Of a stretch of 64,000 nt of DNA, positions 23,656 to 35,901 are shown piece by piece. Source of the stretch: Isoetes taiwanensis (taxonomy: Eukaryota; Streptophyta; Lycopodiopsida; Isoetales; Isoetaceae); NCBI GenBank assembly GCA_021234155.1, contig JAJEKV010000031.1, positions 2,883,055 through 2,947,054 on the forward strand, written 5' to 3'. The stretch's first letter is position 1, and each line of letters begins with the position of its first letter. Below the pieces are notes generated by a model. It searched no databases, was not told the origin of the DNA, and worked only from the letters and a program-made list of their open reading frames with translations. A program made the position numbers and the translations under genes.

Positions 23656-24520
23656 GTTTTATTTTATTTTTATTTTTTCGATGGACGAAAGCCAAAAAGT
23701 TTATTAATCAAATAAAAAGTACAAAATTTACATGTCTCATCTAACTGTGTAAGCACAAAAAGATGCCACAGGAGCACGAGCCTGGAGCACAATGTACTTA
23801 CTCCAGAATAGGAGACTAACGATAAGAATCAATTCGAAGATACTGAATCCAAATGCGTTCCATCATTTCTGATTTGAGGGAGGAATCAATATCTTTTTCT
23901 GGGCCACCGTAATAACACCGCGTGCAGATGAATTAATGCCCTGAAAGATGTGGTGTCTACGACGCTCCCATATCGACCATAGGAGCCAACCGGAACCAAG
24001 ATGGAATGCCCTTTGTTCAGCTGGAGGCCATGCGTTGGGATAGCACGCCAAGAGGATGCATCGGCAGGCATCGGCAGTCCAATGTACTGATAAACAAACC
24101 TTGTAGCCAGGACCACGCTGGTTGAACCTCAGGACAATCAAAGAGACAATGCTCAAGAGTCTCAATGTCTAAAAGACAGAGCGGGCATACTGCAGATATG
24201 CGAGGATCATAGCGATGTGGGAGACATTAACCCGCAGGCACCTGTGGATAACCTGCCACCACAGTACAGAGACTTTAGGGTGGAGCAACCTATCCCAAAG
24301 CCATTGCCATGTACGACACAAAGTGGGCTCTGGAACCTGTAGGTGCCACCCATCTGGCAACTGGAGGGGCTGTGGTGCTAAAAGAAGGCGATATACTGTT
24401 CTGACAAAGTGCTTGCCTTTGTGAATATTTTCATGACAGTCCCATGGCACCCTTTCAGCAACACCAACTTGCACTATAAGAGGCAAATTTTCTGCGACCT
24501 TCTCCTAGATTAACATCTCT
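23656..24520 (-). pseudogene. L1-type LINE fragment (3' part, zf-RVT region)
   Basis: On the minus strand the frames 24169-24486 and 23863-24165 read like the C-terminal zinc-finger part of plant L1 reverse-transcriptase proteins: WQWLWDRLLHPKVSVLWWQV, RCLRVNVS, then an interrupted LRLLSIVSLIVLRFNQRGPG. T-rich sequence at about 23656-23690 marks the reversed 3' end. A relative lies at 39500-41940. It is truncated and full of stops. Confidence 0.7.
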
Positions 24521-26050
24521 AGGAATGTTTGACCCTAAACTTTGGCTAGTTGTTGTCTTCTATTATATTTGCACTCATTCACAGGCGTATTGCCCCTCAT
24601 TCTCCAACAATAGACTATTACCTCATGGGGCTAATCCATGGCAAATCATGCTTTCTATACCATAGAATTCCAACATTTCTAAGACCTAATGCAGAAGCCG
24701 TCCCCAAAATCCCTTTACAGTTAAGACATTCCTTGACTTAAAGGGCCTCTATAAACATGATCATGTTTTATCACTCATCGTCATTTGTTTATGCCAGGTT
24801 TGAACTTGCTTGCTTGCATCATATCTACTCTATATGGCAATATATAATTGGTAGTAGTACACACAGAGCAAATATAACATAGGAGCTGATGAAGCGAACG
24901 AGTACAAAGATGTAAAAGTCTGCAAAGGCTAGACGAGTCCATGGATTAAAATGCATAAGTCTGTAGTTGGCGTGAGTTGTTTACTATCCAACAGACCTCC
25001 AGCTCCTAGCTTTCATAGGAGGTTCAGTTAGCTTTCTGTTATGGTTTCAAATAAGTTCAAACAAAACTTGCAGTGACATAACCTTTATAAGATTAAATCA
25101 TGGATATGCGACTTCTGCCATGCCTGCTCATGAGTAAACATTGAACTTTCTACAATCTTTACTAACTTCAAACTGAATCTGCACAACAAGTAAAAGGAAA
25201 CTAGTTTCAAATTGTTAGTCATGAACAGTAAATGAATTCAAATAGTTTCAACAAGTGGCAGATACTGAGTTTGAATAGTTTCAACAAGTGGCAGATAATG
25301 AGTTTGAATAGTTTCAACAAGTGGCAGATGATATGAATGTTCATACAAAAAATGATCAAAGTGTGAAAGCAGCTCTAATGGAAAGCCTTCCTTATGGTTT
25401 CCCTCCATCTCTACTCTATAACTGTTTAGCAGGCCGAAGTAAGCATGCTAGAGTGGTAAACACAAACAGATTTGGATATGCTCCAGCATGAATACAAGGA
25501 ACCTAAGCTACTCCAAAATCCGCAAGAACTGGTTGCATTGGGAACATGATTAACTCAGTATCCCAGAAAGATGGGCGTATTTACTACCTTCAAAAACACC
25601 TTAGAAGTTGAATCAACTTTCTCTTTTCTTAAGAAGGAAATTATACGAGGAATCATTGTCAAAATATAGACTATTATTTCATCATGCAGAAGCACACATT
25701 AATATGAAGAGCAGCAACACTAGCAGTATGACGGAGTCATGCTGCATTAATAAAACAGTGATTTTGTTGTAGAAGTAGAAAAAAACTTTGAGACCTGGTT
25801 TCATGGAATTGCATGACAACAACACATGTCCAACTTACAAAGTGCTACTTTTGCACTTTAGACATATGATGCAGGCTGGTGTAAAACACATTAAACAGTG
25901 TCACATTGACTTAATTCATGTTCCTTGTCAAAGAATTTAGCTTGGCGTAAAATTTTCATGCTTTTTCTATAAGCCATGGATTCTTGGCACATATAACAAT
26001 GGCAACTACTGTTCTCGATATGCATGCCAAAAATAGAAGCCTGAATGATG
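24521..26050. other. No recognised gene
   Basis: Apart from the 33-bp tandem repeat at 25241-25329, nothing is recognised on either strand. The stretch may be host intergenic DNA. Confidence 0.5.
25241..25329 (+). repeat. 33-bp tandem repeat, nearly three copies
   Basis: Copies of AATAGTTTCAACAAGTGGCA plus GAT(A/G)(C/A)TGAGTTTG start at 25241, 25274 and 25307, an exact 33-bp period; the last copy is incomplete. The unit length is a multiple of three, but no long open frame is present. Confidence 0.9.
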
Positions 26051-26790
26051 CCATTAAGGCATTTCTATCACTTAGATGCCATATAATGGAATGCAATGAT
26101 TGCAGCATATGCTCAGCATGGATATGTCAAAGAAGCCATGAGGCTATTTGAACAAATGCCATGAGAAAATTTGGAATTATGGAACCTTCTGAGTTAACTT
26201 TTGTAGGTGCCTTTAGCAAGTATTGTTGTCTAATAGCATTAGCAGGGGCCAAGGTGATACATGCTTAATATAATTAGTGTACAACTTGATTCAAATATTC
26301 GAGTGAGAAGATTCAAATATTCGAGTGAGAAATGTGCTGATTAACATGTATGGAAAATGCAATAGTTTAGGAGATTCCACATCACAACTAGTCACAATGA
26401 TATCATATTGTGGAATGCTGAGATGAATGCATATACACAATGTGATACATGAAGCGGCCTCTTTGGGGAAATGTGGCTACAAGAATCCCAGCCAACTGCA
26501 GTTTCTTTCAATTATGAATGGTTTTTTTTAGAATGTATGGTAGATGTGCAATCTTGTTACTGCATATATGATGTTCAATAACTTTCAGCCACATGATACT
26601 GTTATATAGACTGACATGATTTCAGCTTATACCAAGCAAGAGCTGTTTGCCGAGGCCACCAAATGCTTAGAGATAAAGCAGAATTAAATGATATTACACT
26701 CAATATTGTCCTCAATTCATGTACCAGTGTCGCTAACTTAACAGAAGGGAGGCTAATTCCATGTTCATGATGGCTTGCAATATATCATGG
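26040..26790 (+). pseudogene. Pentatricopeptide-repeat (PPR) pseudogene
   Basis: From 26087 the translation WNAMIAAYAQHGYVKEAMRL followed by FEQMP is a textbook plant PPR motif. Further motifs follow after frame breaks: EPSELTFVGAFSKYCCL, VRNVLINMYGKCNSLGD, DMISAYTKQELFAEATKCLE, and NDITLNIVLNSCTSVANLTE. The order (repeats with GKC and QMP signatures) is that of PLS-type organelle RNA-editing PPR proteins. Stops and shifts separate every motif, so it is a dead copy. PPR genes often leave such retro-type relics in plants. Confidence 0.8.
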
Positions 26791-27570
26791 GACATCCCAT
26801 TTTTGGCTCCCTTGGATTCTCTAATGAAGCACGATACCCCTTGTTCTAGTTTTTTGAATCCCTTGTTATTATAATTTCAATCTCAAACATCACAAGCAGA
26901 AGCAAATAGGTTCAGTCCAAAATTACTATTCATACCTTGAGAACGCGGAGCTTGAAGCTGAGAAGAAAGACATTTCTTTAGCGTGAAGACGTTTCCTCCA
27001 TAAATCTTCTATTTCTATCATGATGATGGATTTGTTGCCTTGAGTGGAGTCGCGTTTGACAAGCTTTCTAACCACATTCTTCTTTTATTTGCTCTGTCGC
27101 CTCTACCATCCTTAGAAAAATGCCTGCAATGCAAACATGACACCAAGCATGCATGCCTGGGCATTGCTTTTGGACGAGGTATAGGCCTAAGGCTTGTTAT
27201 TGGAATAAAATAAACTTAGGCTCAGTCGTGCCTTCTCTTCCTTCCGCCTAAGTTTCTCATTCCTAAATTCATTCTTCTCCCAGTTTTATGAAACCTTAGA
27301 CATTGGATCATCTGCAAATGATACTAGAGAAACCATGGTCGAAGAACATACTGAGAGGCTAATTTCAGGGCTTGTCTAATTTTTTAGACTGTTGATGCAA
27401 AATTTTACAGATCCAATGGTTGGGAACAATACCAGATGAGGTGGCAAGCAACGTGGACACCTTAGACTTTAGACTTTGAGAAAATCTTGCACCCCGGGTT
27501 AGGCAAGCCTGCTAATTAACCAACATAAATAAATTTGAGTTACGGGTGAATTGACAATTGTAGCTGGAGT
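26791..27570. other. Upstream region of the coiled-coil gene
   Basis: No gene is seen. It should contain the promoter and 5' leader of the gene starting at 27571, but no convincing TATA box can be assigned. Confidence 0.4.
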
Positions 27571-30500
27571 ATGGCTATGGTGCCGCAGATCGGGCCCGAT
27601 GGACTTCCGTCAGACATTCCCATTATCGCTTACACGGAGAAGGTAGCTTATTGGATTCTGGATCTCATTCTTTAACTACTTTGCGAGAAATAGGGTGTTC
27701 TTAAAATTTGAATGACAGTAGTCACATAACACTTGTGTCATGCAAGCTACTTGCGGATCTGTTATCTTAATAATATTTTTGGAACAATCAGGTTTTGGAG
27801 GAGAAGGAGCTGCTTCTTAGAAAGTAAATTCTCTATGCCCATTTCCAATGTCTCTAGTAAAAGACGATAAGTTAGTTGTACTTTGAGTAGCAGAATCTTT
27901 TCAGCACGAAAAACTTATTTTCCTGATCCGGCTGCGGAAAAACTTATGCTGCATTTGTTATCTAAACGGCCACATAATGTAAACGCCCTAAATAATGTTC
28001 CGTGCCAGATACATACAGGATAATTACTCCAAGATCCGCAATGTTGAAAGAGAGCTTGCAGGGTTAGCGTTAGAAGTGAAGCTGACAGCAGGTCCCAAGA
28101 AAGCAGGCAAGTATTTGACAGTTGAAAGGCAAGTATTACATATTGTCCCCTTCCTCCTGTTGAAAGCCATTAAGGTGTTAAAGTACTCAGCATTCGTTAC
28201 TAAAGGCATTGAGCTGCAGCTCTAGAACACTTGAGGAAAAAAATTGAGCTATCAACAGAGAAGATCAAGGTGGCAAGAACAAAAGAGGAACATGCTAAGA
28301 AGGTTTCTGGAACTAGTAATCTTGTATTATGCTCGAAAATCTTTGAAGATAATTAATTCAATTACATTTCAGGTTTGGGAAGCGGCAAGTAAAGCGTTGA
28401 AAGATGAAGAAGCATATAAGCAAACTCTTTGCGATGATTTGACCCGGTTGGTATGGGATCTCTCTATTCTCTGTTTGAACTAACAACTGTGTTCATCTGG
28501 AAAACGGATTTGCTATACAACCTATTTCCTTCTATTATTTATGTGGCACATGCATGGAGGCTTTGTTCCTTTCAGCTAACTTGGACTTGAAATTTATGTA
28601 TAAGAAAATGAAAGAAAGAGAGAGAGACAATCTGAAGAACCAATGGATGTATGAAATCAAAGGTAGTATGGCCCTGCTAGGAGACCATGGAATTCCCTGA
28701 TATATCCTACCTAAATAGTTCGTCTGATGTTTGCTTAAGAATCCAGGGAAAAAAACAGTCAATGTCTTAGCATGTCCAAGCTGATCTTGAATGTAGCCTG
28801 TTTTTACTTCTAGCTTTTTGTGTAATGCCTTTCGTCAGTGACTGCTCATTTACATTGTTTCCTTGTTGTGGCTCTTTCTTAATTTTCTCCGTCCGTTCCC
28901 CTTTGTGACAGTAGATCAGTGAAGTTCTCCCTGCTTTACTTGGGCCTTTTGGGGTTGTGACGTCTCTTGATTTGAGGATGTTATACCTGTTTTGAAAAAG
29001 TTCACGAACAGATAGAGCTACATGTATCTTATCATAGTACTTCATGACCTGGTGCACATCACTTAAGAGGCAATGAGATCTTCCTCATATGATGTCGTAC
29101 AGGTAAATGGTAAATGCCGCGGTTAATATTTGTGATGAAGCCAATTGGAAAACTCATATTCTTTGGGAGGTTAATATAAAACCAATCTTACAACGAAGCC
29201 ATTATCTGAAATGCCCAACAAGTTCTTCTTTGGTTGCACAGCTGCAGAAGAGTCTACCCAAATAGCTACTGCTCCAAATTACATGATAGAAACTGATTTA
29301 CCAGATTAGGTGCTGCTAAGTAGTATTATAACAACTCATGGAAGAGCCCAGGGAACTAGTTAGTATCTCTTTTATTGAAAAACCGGAAGCTAGTTAAGTC
29401 TATTTTAGCTGAAGCCATATAAGAGGGGCTTGCTATGGGAATCCTGAAAATGGATTTGGTAGCATTGTTTTGTAATCGAGTAAGGGAAGCATATCCTCCG
29501 GCAATCATTGCTTGGATGGTGCGCTTGAAAATTTCATTCCTTGGTAGGTGTAAGCGCCTGCAACTTGCTGTTCCCTTTCCTCACGCAATGCCCATAAAGC
29601 TGCTTTTAGAAGACCTTTTGTTCCTCTGCAAATTCTAAATAAAGATTTTCAATTCACTGACAGAGGTTAACCAGCTCTGGGGAAGGAAAAAAGAAACATT
29701 TACTATTGAAGAGCTAGCAAGATTGATTAATCTCTACTGGATCAGAGTTTTGAACCTGCAAGGGGGTCATGAGGCTCTATTAGAGATTGGAAAAAAACTA
29801 AAGGAAGTTCAGCCCTGTGAAGATGCCACATCTGAGCTTGGATATTTGGGAGAATATGGTTTGGTTCTTCTATCTTGCTTATGTATTCTTTTCTAACTAG
29901 TATAGGATTATTGTTGCCTTGCTAGAGATGGTCCTTTTAGTGAACGGGCGCTTGGCCCATATCCAAGTTGACGATATAAGGCTGGTGCATGTCTATGACA
30001 CCTGGCCCTTGAATAACATCTGCTGTGATATTGCAAAAATCATTTCTATAAAACTGCATATTTGTGGGAAGTTCTTTCAGTACCTCCTTGTCCAGGATAT
30101 ATGCAATTTGTCTACATCTGGTGACTAAGCTAAGATGAATCTCCTTTCTAAGGAGGTGGAGTGATGCAGCCAAATGACATCGGAAGGAGGAGATGGTTTT
30201 GGGTCAAGCCCATGCATATCATCACTCTTCGGCACCTTTCTGTGCAAGCCCTTATAAGGTTGCAATGCAGAAGTTGCAACCATAAGTATGGTTAAATGCT
30301 GGCTGATTCTTTCTGCTTTGCGTTTAATGTTTTTGTGTCTCCTCTTAGCACATCTTTAACCAAGGGGATCCTTGAATGAGATTCCTTTGAATGGCATACT
30401 CAAATAAGTCGTCAAAGGGGCCGCCGATATAAGATGTAAATGTTTGTGAGATATATTTGACAATGTGGACTATTTTTCTTTCCAAACATTTACAGTACCA

Positions 30501-31080
30501 CATAAAAGTTGCATAATCTAGGCTTAGTTTTGGCAATAGAATAACTCAAGAATTTGTTTTATCTGCGATACTCATAGAATTGAATTACTGCAGCTAAACA
30601 CTGTCTGACATAGATATTTCGGTTTATCTCTGCTCTGATAGGTACAAGAAAGCGCTGCAGCACAGTTTTCACGGCTGGAAGGTTTAAGAGAAAGGCTTGA
30701 AGCAATCAACCCAGAGCTGAGGATGACTGTGAATGATTTCAACAGTCAGAATGGCAGTTCCCATGTTGTAAGAATATATTTCTTGGTGTTTATGGTATGC
30801 CTGGCTAGCAAAACTTGGTGCTTATCTATTATACCTACAGGAGGAGAAGCTAATAGTGCCTAATAAGACAGAAAACGATGTAAAAGGCCAACATTCGTCT
30901 GTTCAATCTTTTGGCAAAGAACACCAGGATGGTCAAGTGCATCATACAAAATCTGCAGGGGGGCGTGACCATGCTGTTAACAAAGGCAGAGGCAAACTCG
31001 TGCTTCAGAAGACAAAAGGTGGAGCTAATTCCGGTTGGACAGGTGCAGGGTTTGACACTGGTGATGATATACCTTCTTGA
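27571..31080 (+). CDS. Plant coiled-coil protein, 242 residues, seven coding exons
   Basis: Coding exons: 27571-27642, 27792-27823, 28009-28106, 28220-28302, 28373-28450, 30642-30767, 30841-31080. Together they give 729 nt in one unbroken frame. All junctions fit splice rules; intron 3 has a GC donor (AG/GCAAGT), and exon 2 is only 32 nt. The protein begins MAMVPQIGPDGLPSDIP, runs through a long charged helix (YIQDNYSKIRNVERELAGL, LRKKIELSTEKIKVARTKEE, VWEAASKALKDEEAYKQ, RLEGLRERLEAINPELR), and ends in a Gly/Lys-rich, probably disordered tail. The central part is predicted coiled coil. It resembles a conserved plant coiled-coil family whose name I cannot give safely; no catalytic motif is visible. 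Intron 5 is 2.2 kb. No damage is seen, so it is probably a working host gene. Confidence 0.85.
29645..29896 (+). other. Exon-like open segment inside intron 5
   Basis: An 83-codon open frame without a start lies in the 2.2 kb intron. It has coding character: VNQLWGRKKETFTIEELARL, then LINLYWIRVL and LQGGHEALLEIGKKLKE. Skipping it keeps the host frame intact. I do not recognise the family. It may be a gene fragment inserted in the intron or an unrelated pseudogene. Confidence 0.3.
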
Positions 31081-31959
31081 GGCTTGGATGACTGCAGTCT
31101 GCCCTGCAGGGGAACTCCACAAAGATCAACTTGTCATGATGGAGACTGGCAGCTGAATGTCTATTCATTGGATTCTTTGATCAGTAGATGGAAGGCTTAG
31201 GTTATAGGAATTGTCAATCAGGCTGACAAATTTATATTCTAATCAAGATCTATGCAGTAAGTCCCATGAAGAAGCATGGTTAGCTAACCATAGTTTGATG
31301 ACTTGTGATGAGACGAGAAATGACATTTAGGTCTTATGTGGTGACAAAATTGGTCCATTCAATATACATAATATTTGGTAAGTACAAGAGCATGAGGTTG
31401 GTTTTCGTGTCTAGTGCAAAATGTTTGCAGATTACAAACGTGAAACAAATGAAGAGGATCCGAAACAAAAGGGGATTGCAACGTTAAAGTTGGGGGGTCA
31501 AATGTAAACTTGGGGCCCTGCAGATGCTTCTATGAAATATTTTACTGGAAAATGACATAGGATCAATAGATGCCTTGTAGTTTGCATACGTTATGATTTG
31601 AAGGAGATGCAATGGATTGCTCCATGCACGAGTGAAAATAGTGTATTAGGTATGTCTAAGCTTTGCCAAGCTTGTACTTCCAGCTTTGTACTAGGAATAA
31701 GCTAGAAAAAATCAAAGACTTAATGAAGATTCTGCCTAAAGCTCTACTTCAATATTCAAAAGGGAGTAAGACAAGATTGCCTTTCCAGTTCTTATTGGTC
31801 TCAAAATGCATGTCTTTTTTGGTTCCCAAAGGGCACACCCTAGGCTAGTTTGTGAGGATGGAATATGCTTGGAGTATCTCTAATGTAAGGCATAGATTAG
31901 TGTGTAGGATGGAATATGAAGTGATATGCCATTTGGAGGGCCAGAGATAATAGCAAAAG
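31081..31959. other. 3' flank of the coiled-coil gene
   Basis: No coding sequence is recognised. It probably holds the 3' untranslated region. Short frames at 31305-31487 and 31663-31848 show no domain. Confidence 0.4.
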
Positions 31960-33605
31960 AAAAGGGTATTTTCACATCATGTTTCCAAATCGGGTTCGCC
32001 TGAATATGCCGAGAACTATGAGCTTGCATGCATTCATCGATCGAAGAGCATGCGTTCCGGCCTCTGATTTCATTTTGGTTAGCTTATAACTTTTATTAGT
32101 TTACACCCAGCCTTGGTATGGATCTAGAGTTCCTCAACTTTTCCCTATTTGTCCCTGGTGGATTTCTTTTTTACTTCTCAGGGGTTTTTCTTTGATGATA
32201 AGTGCCATCGTTTCACCTTTGGGCCAGGGACTCAGATGTGGAATGCTAGGCATATTGATCATTTTGAGAGATGTTCAATAGTAACTTGGTGTGCTCATGG
32301 TAAAAAATGAAAGGTGATAAATATCTATGCACATAATCAAGCCAGGCATAGAACGACCTTGTGGGCCAATGTGAAGAACAAATTGAAACACTGTGACAAC
32401 AGTGGATTCTAGTCGGGACTTTAACACGGTGGAAAATAGCAGTGATACATATGGGAATGGGGCTGATGTTGTATATGGATTTGAAAGAGAGCAATGGTTG
32501 ACCATGCTTAATGAATCGGCATTCATTGAACTGCAAGGTGATCCCAGCTTTACATGGTGACAGTTGGATTGGAGATGCCAAGGCCGATGCGCGGCATGAT
32601 AGGTGTTATGTAAGTTCTCAAGTCTTGCAAGAAGTGAACATGTCCTTGTATCGTCATAATCTCTTAGAGAATTCCATTTCAGATCATAATCTGCTAATAA
32701 TCTGCTCTTCTCAAGTTAGTACTTTTAAACCACTAAAAATAGTCTTCAAGTTGACTCTAGATTTCTTAAGGATGAAGTTTTCAAAGATCATTATAAGTAG
32801 ATTTGAACTGAGGCTAGCAGAAATAAAAAAAAGAACGGAGGCAATGAAAACATGTGCCAAACTTAGGGCCGTAACAAGTTGGCTAAAGAAAATGCTTTGT
32901 TCGATTCATTACACATAAAATTGACTGAACTTAGAAGAAATGGTACTGGTTCAGGTAAATGAGAAAAAGTAGTTCTAGAGGAAATTAAAAGACTAGAACT
33001 ACTCAAGATTCAACAAGTTAGGGTTAAAGCAGGGTTGACATGGATCAAAGAAAGTGATAAATGTACAGGTTTCTTCCTCAGGGTTGCAAGGCAAAGGAAG
33101 CAGTCAGCCACGTTGTCTTCACTACAATTGGAGAATGAATCCATCATTCGGAATCCACAACATGTGAAGGAGGTTGCCTTTAGATAATTTAAAGAATTCT
33201 TAAAAAAGGCGGATATAAATTTTCAAGATTGCTTCGAGGAGTTGATTCTCTCAAAGGTGGTATCTAAAGTATCTGCAACGCAAAGGGAACAACTCGGGCA
33301 ACCATTATCCATTGAAGAAATGTGTGAGGCCGTCTTCTCTTTGGCAAAAAATAAATGCTGGGGTATGGATGGAATTCCAGCATAATTCTTCCAGGATTCT
33401 TGAGAGGGGGTGCATCCTTTTGTGTATAGTGCTTATCAGGATTTTCTACAAGCAAATAAGCTCGACAACAAACTAAACACTAGGCATATCACCTTAATTT
33501 TAAAGGTGAAGGAACCAAAGCCCATAGGTGACTGGAGACCTATTACACGTTGTTGTCAACCTTCTACAAAATTATAGCAAAAAGATATGCAGAGAAGTTA
33601 AAACC
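31960..33605 (+). pseudogene. Old L1-type LINE, endonuclease to early RT part
   Basis: With many stops, the translation shows L1-type features in order: GPGTQMWNARHIDHFERC, VINIYAHNQARHRTTLW, a GDFN-like DFNTVEN (frame-broken), GFEREQWLTMLNESAFIELQ, then VKAGLTWIKESDKCTGFFLR, SIEEMCEAVFSLAKNKCWGM with DGIPA, and PKPIGDWRPIT, the start of the reverse transcriptase domain. The copy stops at about 33605 and resumes at about 37790, so about 4.2 kb has been inserted in the RT region. Confidence 0.75.
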
Positions 33606-33789
33606 TATTTTTATGATATATATATATCTAAAAATATCTTTAATGCATAATTCGGGTATGTATTTGAGCATAATCTAGGTATGTTTCTTCACAGCATAAT
33701 TTCCATTAGTTCTTATTCAAAAGCCTCTTTCCATGCTAATTTGCAGGGCCCCTAAGGAATTTGATCCTAAATTATCCACTTTTCATGTT

Positions 33790-33805
33790 GAAATACCTCA
33801 CAATT
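33790..33805 (+). repeat. Target-site duplication of the young LINE, left copy
   Basis: GAAATACCTCACAATT occurs here and again, identical, at 35886-35901. It brackets a body that ends in an A-rich tail. Confidence 0.95.
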
Positions 33806-35885
33806 ACAGAGACAGTCATGAAGCTGCATAGGTCAGCACGGGCTACGGTGGTGTGCCAGGGTGAACCCTCCGCCTTTTTCTCCTTAGGCAGAGGGGTGCG
33901 TCAGGGGTGCCCTTTGGCGCCGTTTTTGTTTACGATTGTGGCGGAGGACCTGTCTCTTTTGTTTTTGGCTGCAGTGGAGGAGGGGGTGGTGGATGGGCTT
34001 CGGATGCAGGATGGTAGCCAGCAGATTATTAACCAGTTCGCCGATAACACTTTCCTCTTCTTGGTGGCAGAAGAGAGGAATCTGTGGAATGTGAAGGGTT
34101 TGCTGGATACTTTCTCCTTGGCCTCATGCATTCTTCTGAATTGGGGTAAATGCGCCGCATTTATGGGCCCAGCTGACTCCGCCTCCCTTTTGTTTGGCTC
34201 TATTCCCTTGGAAGGTGCTTCCAGGTAATGTGTGTACTAAGTTGTTGGGTATTCCCTTTGGAGGGAATGTTTCCATGGGGAGGGTGTGGCATGAGATTTT
34301 GCAGGGGTTGCAGAAACACCTCAATTCGTGGAAGGGTAGCAAGTTGTCCATGGCAGGTAGGATCACTATTGCCAAGTCAGTACTTTGTAGCACTCATGTG
34401 TATACAGCATCTGCGATGTTAGCTCCTAAGGGTAAGATACATGCTTTGGATAATATTGTTCGAAATTTTGTGTGGGGCGGGGATGATGAAGGGGCGGTTG
34501 TTAAAGTGGCTTGGTGGAAGTGTCTCCGCCCCCGGGAGGATGGGGGCTTGGCCATTCTGGATTTGACGCTGCATAGTAAGGTGTTGGTCTCCAAGTTTGT
34601 TTGGAGCACTCTGCAGGATGGAGCATCTTCTCCTGGTGCGGCACTGTTGTTGCAGTCTCTTCGCCATTGTGTGGCGTTTGGGAAGTCGTCTGTGCATGTG
34701 GAGTTGCCCTGGGCACTGTTGTATGATCTCCGGCCTTTCCCACATGCATCCTCTTTTCTCACGGGGGTGTTGTGGGCTTGGGATCATGTGCGTGTGCTCT
34801 TCCAGCTAGATTATGCCTCAGTTTATCACCACTCTTCTCCTTTCTTGTGGGTTCCTCTACCCCCATGCGCACTTGCCCTTGGCTGCCACTGTGCATGCTT
34901 TCGGGACCTTGAGTGCCCGTTGGAGGCGGAGCTCTTTGTGCTCCTTGGAGGATTGGTATTGGGATGGTCAGCTAGCTTCGTGGAAGTTCTTTCGAGCTCG
35001 CTTTTGCCTGAGGGGCAGTGACCGGGCTATCTGGGAGAAAGTGGCAGGGAGTATTCCGCTATACATACCTATAGTCCCTCAGGATGATGTGGTGGTGTAG
35101 GTTTGGAAGGTTCATCCGGATGTTGTGGCTTCTTGTTTTGTGCGGTCTTGTTACGGGTCTTTGGCTATTCATGACACTCTGCCCCCCCGGGCAAGTGGTC
35201 TCTGCAGCTTCGGGTTCTCGATGGCCTTCGGTTTGGGCGTGGGCATGGAGCTCACTTCCCCACCGAAAGGTTAGCGTGCTATACAGGGTGGTGCACCATT
35301 GTATCGGGGTGAATGCCCTTGTGAGTCGGTTTAGGCGGGTGTGAGCCCTCTACGCCCTTGTTGTGGCCTTCATCGTGAGGCCCTGTGGAGCATTATGCGG
35401 TTTTATGCCCTCACTTGTAGGCTGCACAGGATTGGGTCGGGGCTCTTTTGAGCCGAGATTGACTAGCCGGCGATTCTTTGCTTCATGTGTATCCTGGTGC
35501 TTGGCCGCTCTTGCAGTAGCAAACCTTGCATCTGTGTGTGGCTTGGTTGGTGTGGCTGATTTGGAAGCGGCAGCGGTTGTGGATCTTCGGGGGATTGACG
35601 ACTGCGGCCTCTCTCGATTCCTCGACTTCGGGTACAAGCTATTTCAAAGCTTTCTGGTGTTCCCGGGATTAGTAGAGCGGAAGTTTGCCATTTGGCGGGA
35701 CTTCTTGGGTGTTGTAGATGGTGATGGTCGGTTTGTACAGCAGTAGAGTTGCAGTTTTTCTGTGAGTTTGTTGTAGAGTGTCGAGGTATCACTGTCTCTT
35801 TGGGGCAGTTCTCCTTCCTCCTCACTTGCTTTGTAACATTACCATTCTTTGAATATATTGATGACACAGTTCTTCAAAAAAAATA
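33806..35885 (+). pseudogene. Young 5'-truncated L1-type LINE (RT domain to 3' end)
   Basis: The body starts in mid reverse transcriptase: FFSLGRGVRQGCPLAPFLF, then QFADNTFLF (the YADD box, here FADN). After a frameshift near 34215 come LGIPFGGNVSMGRVW, SWKGSKLSMAGRITIAKSVL, IVRNFVWGG, WWKCLRPREDGGLAILDL, the typical L1 post-RT region, and further frames to 35745. It ends with AATATATTGATGACACAG and an A-rich tail at about 35874-35885. Perfect 16-bp direct repeats flank it, so insertion by target-primed reverse transcription was recent. It is not functional because it is truncated and frameshifted. Confidence 0.9.
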
Positions 35886-35901
35886 GAAATACCTCACAAT
35901 T
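35886..35901 (+). repeat. Target-site duplication of the young LINE, right copy
   Basis: Identical to 33790-33805. Confidence 0.95.

Noticed and set aside
34394-34787. Minus-strand frames of 82-122 residues opposite the young LINE
   Set aside because: The plus strand carries conserved LINE reverse-transcriptase text; the minus frames are low-complexity shadows.
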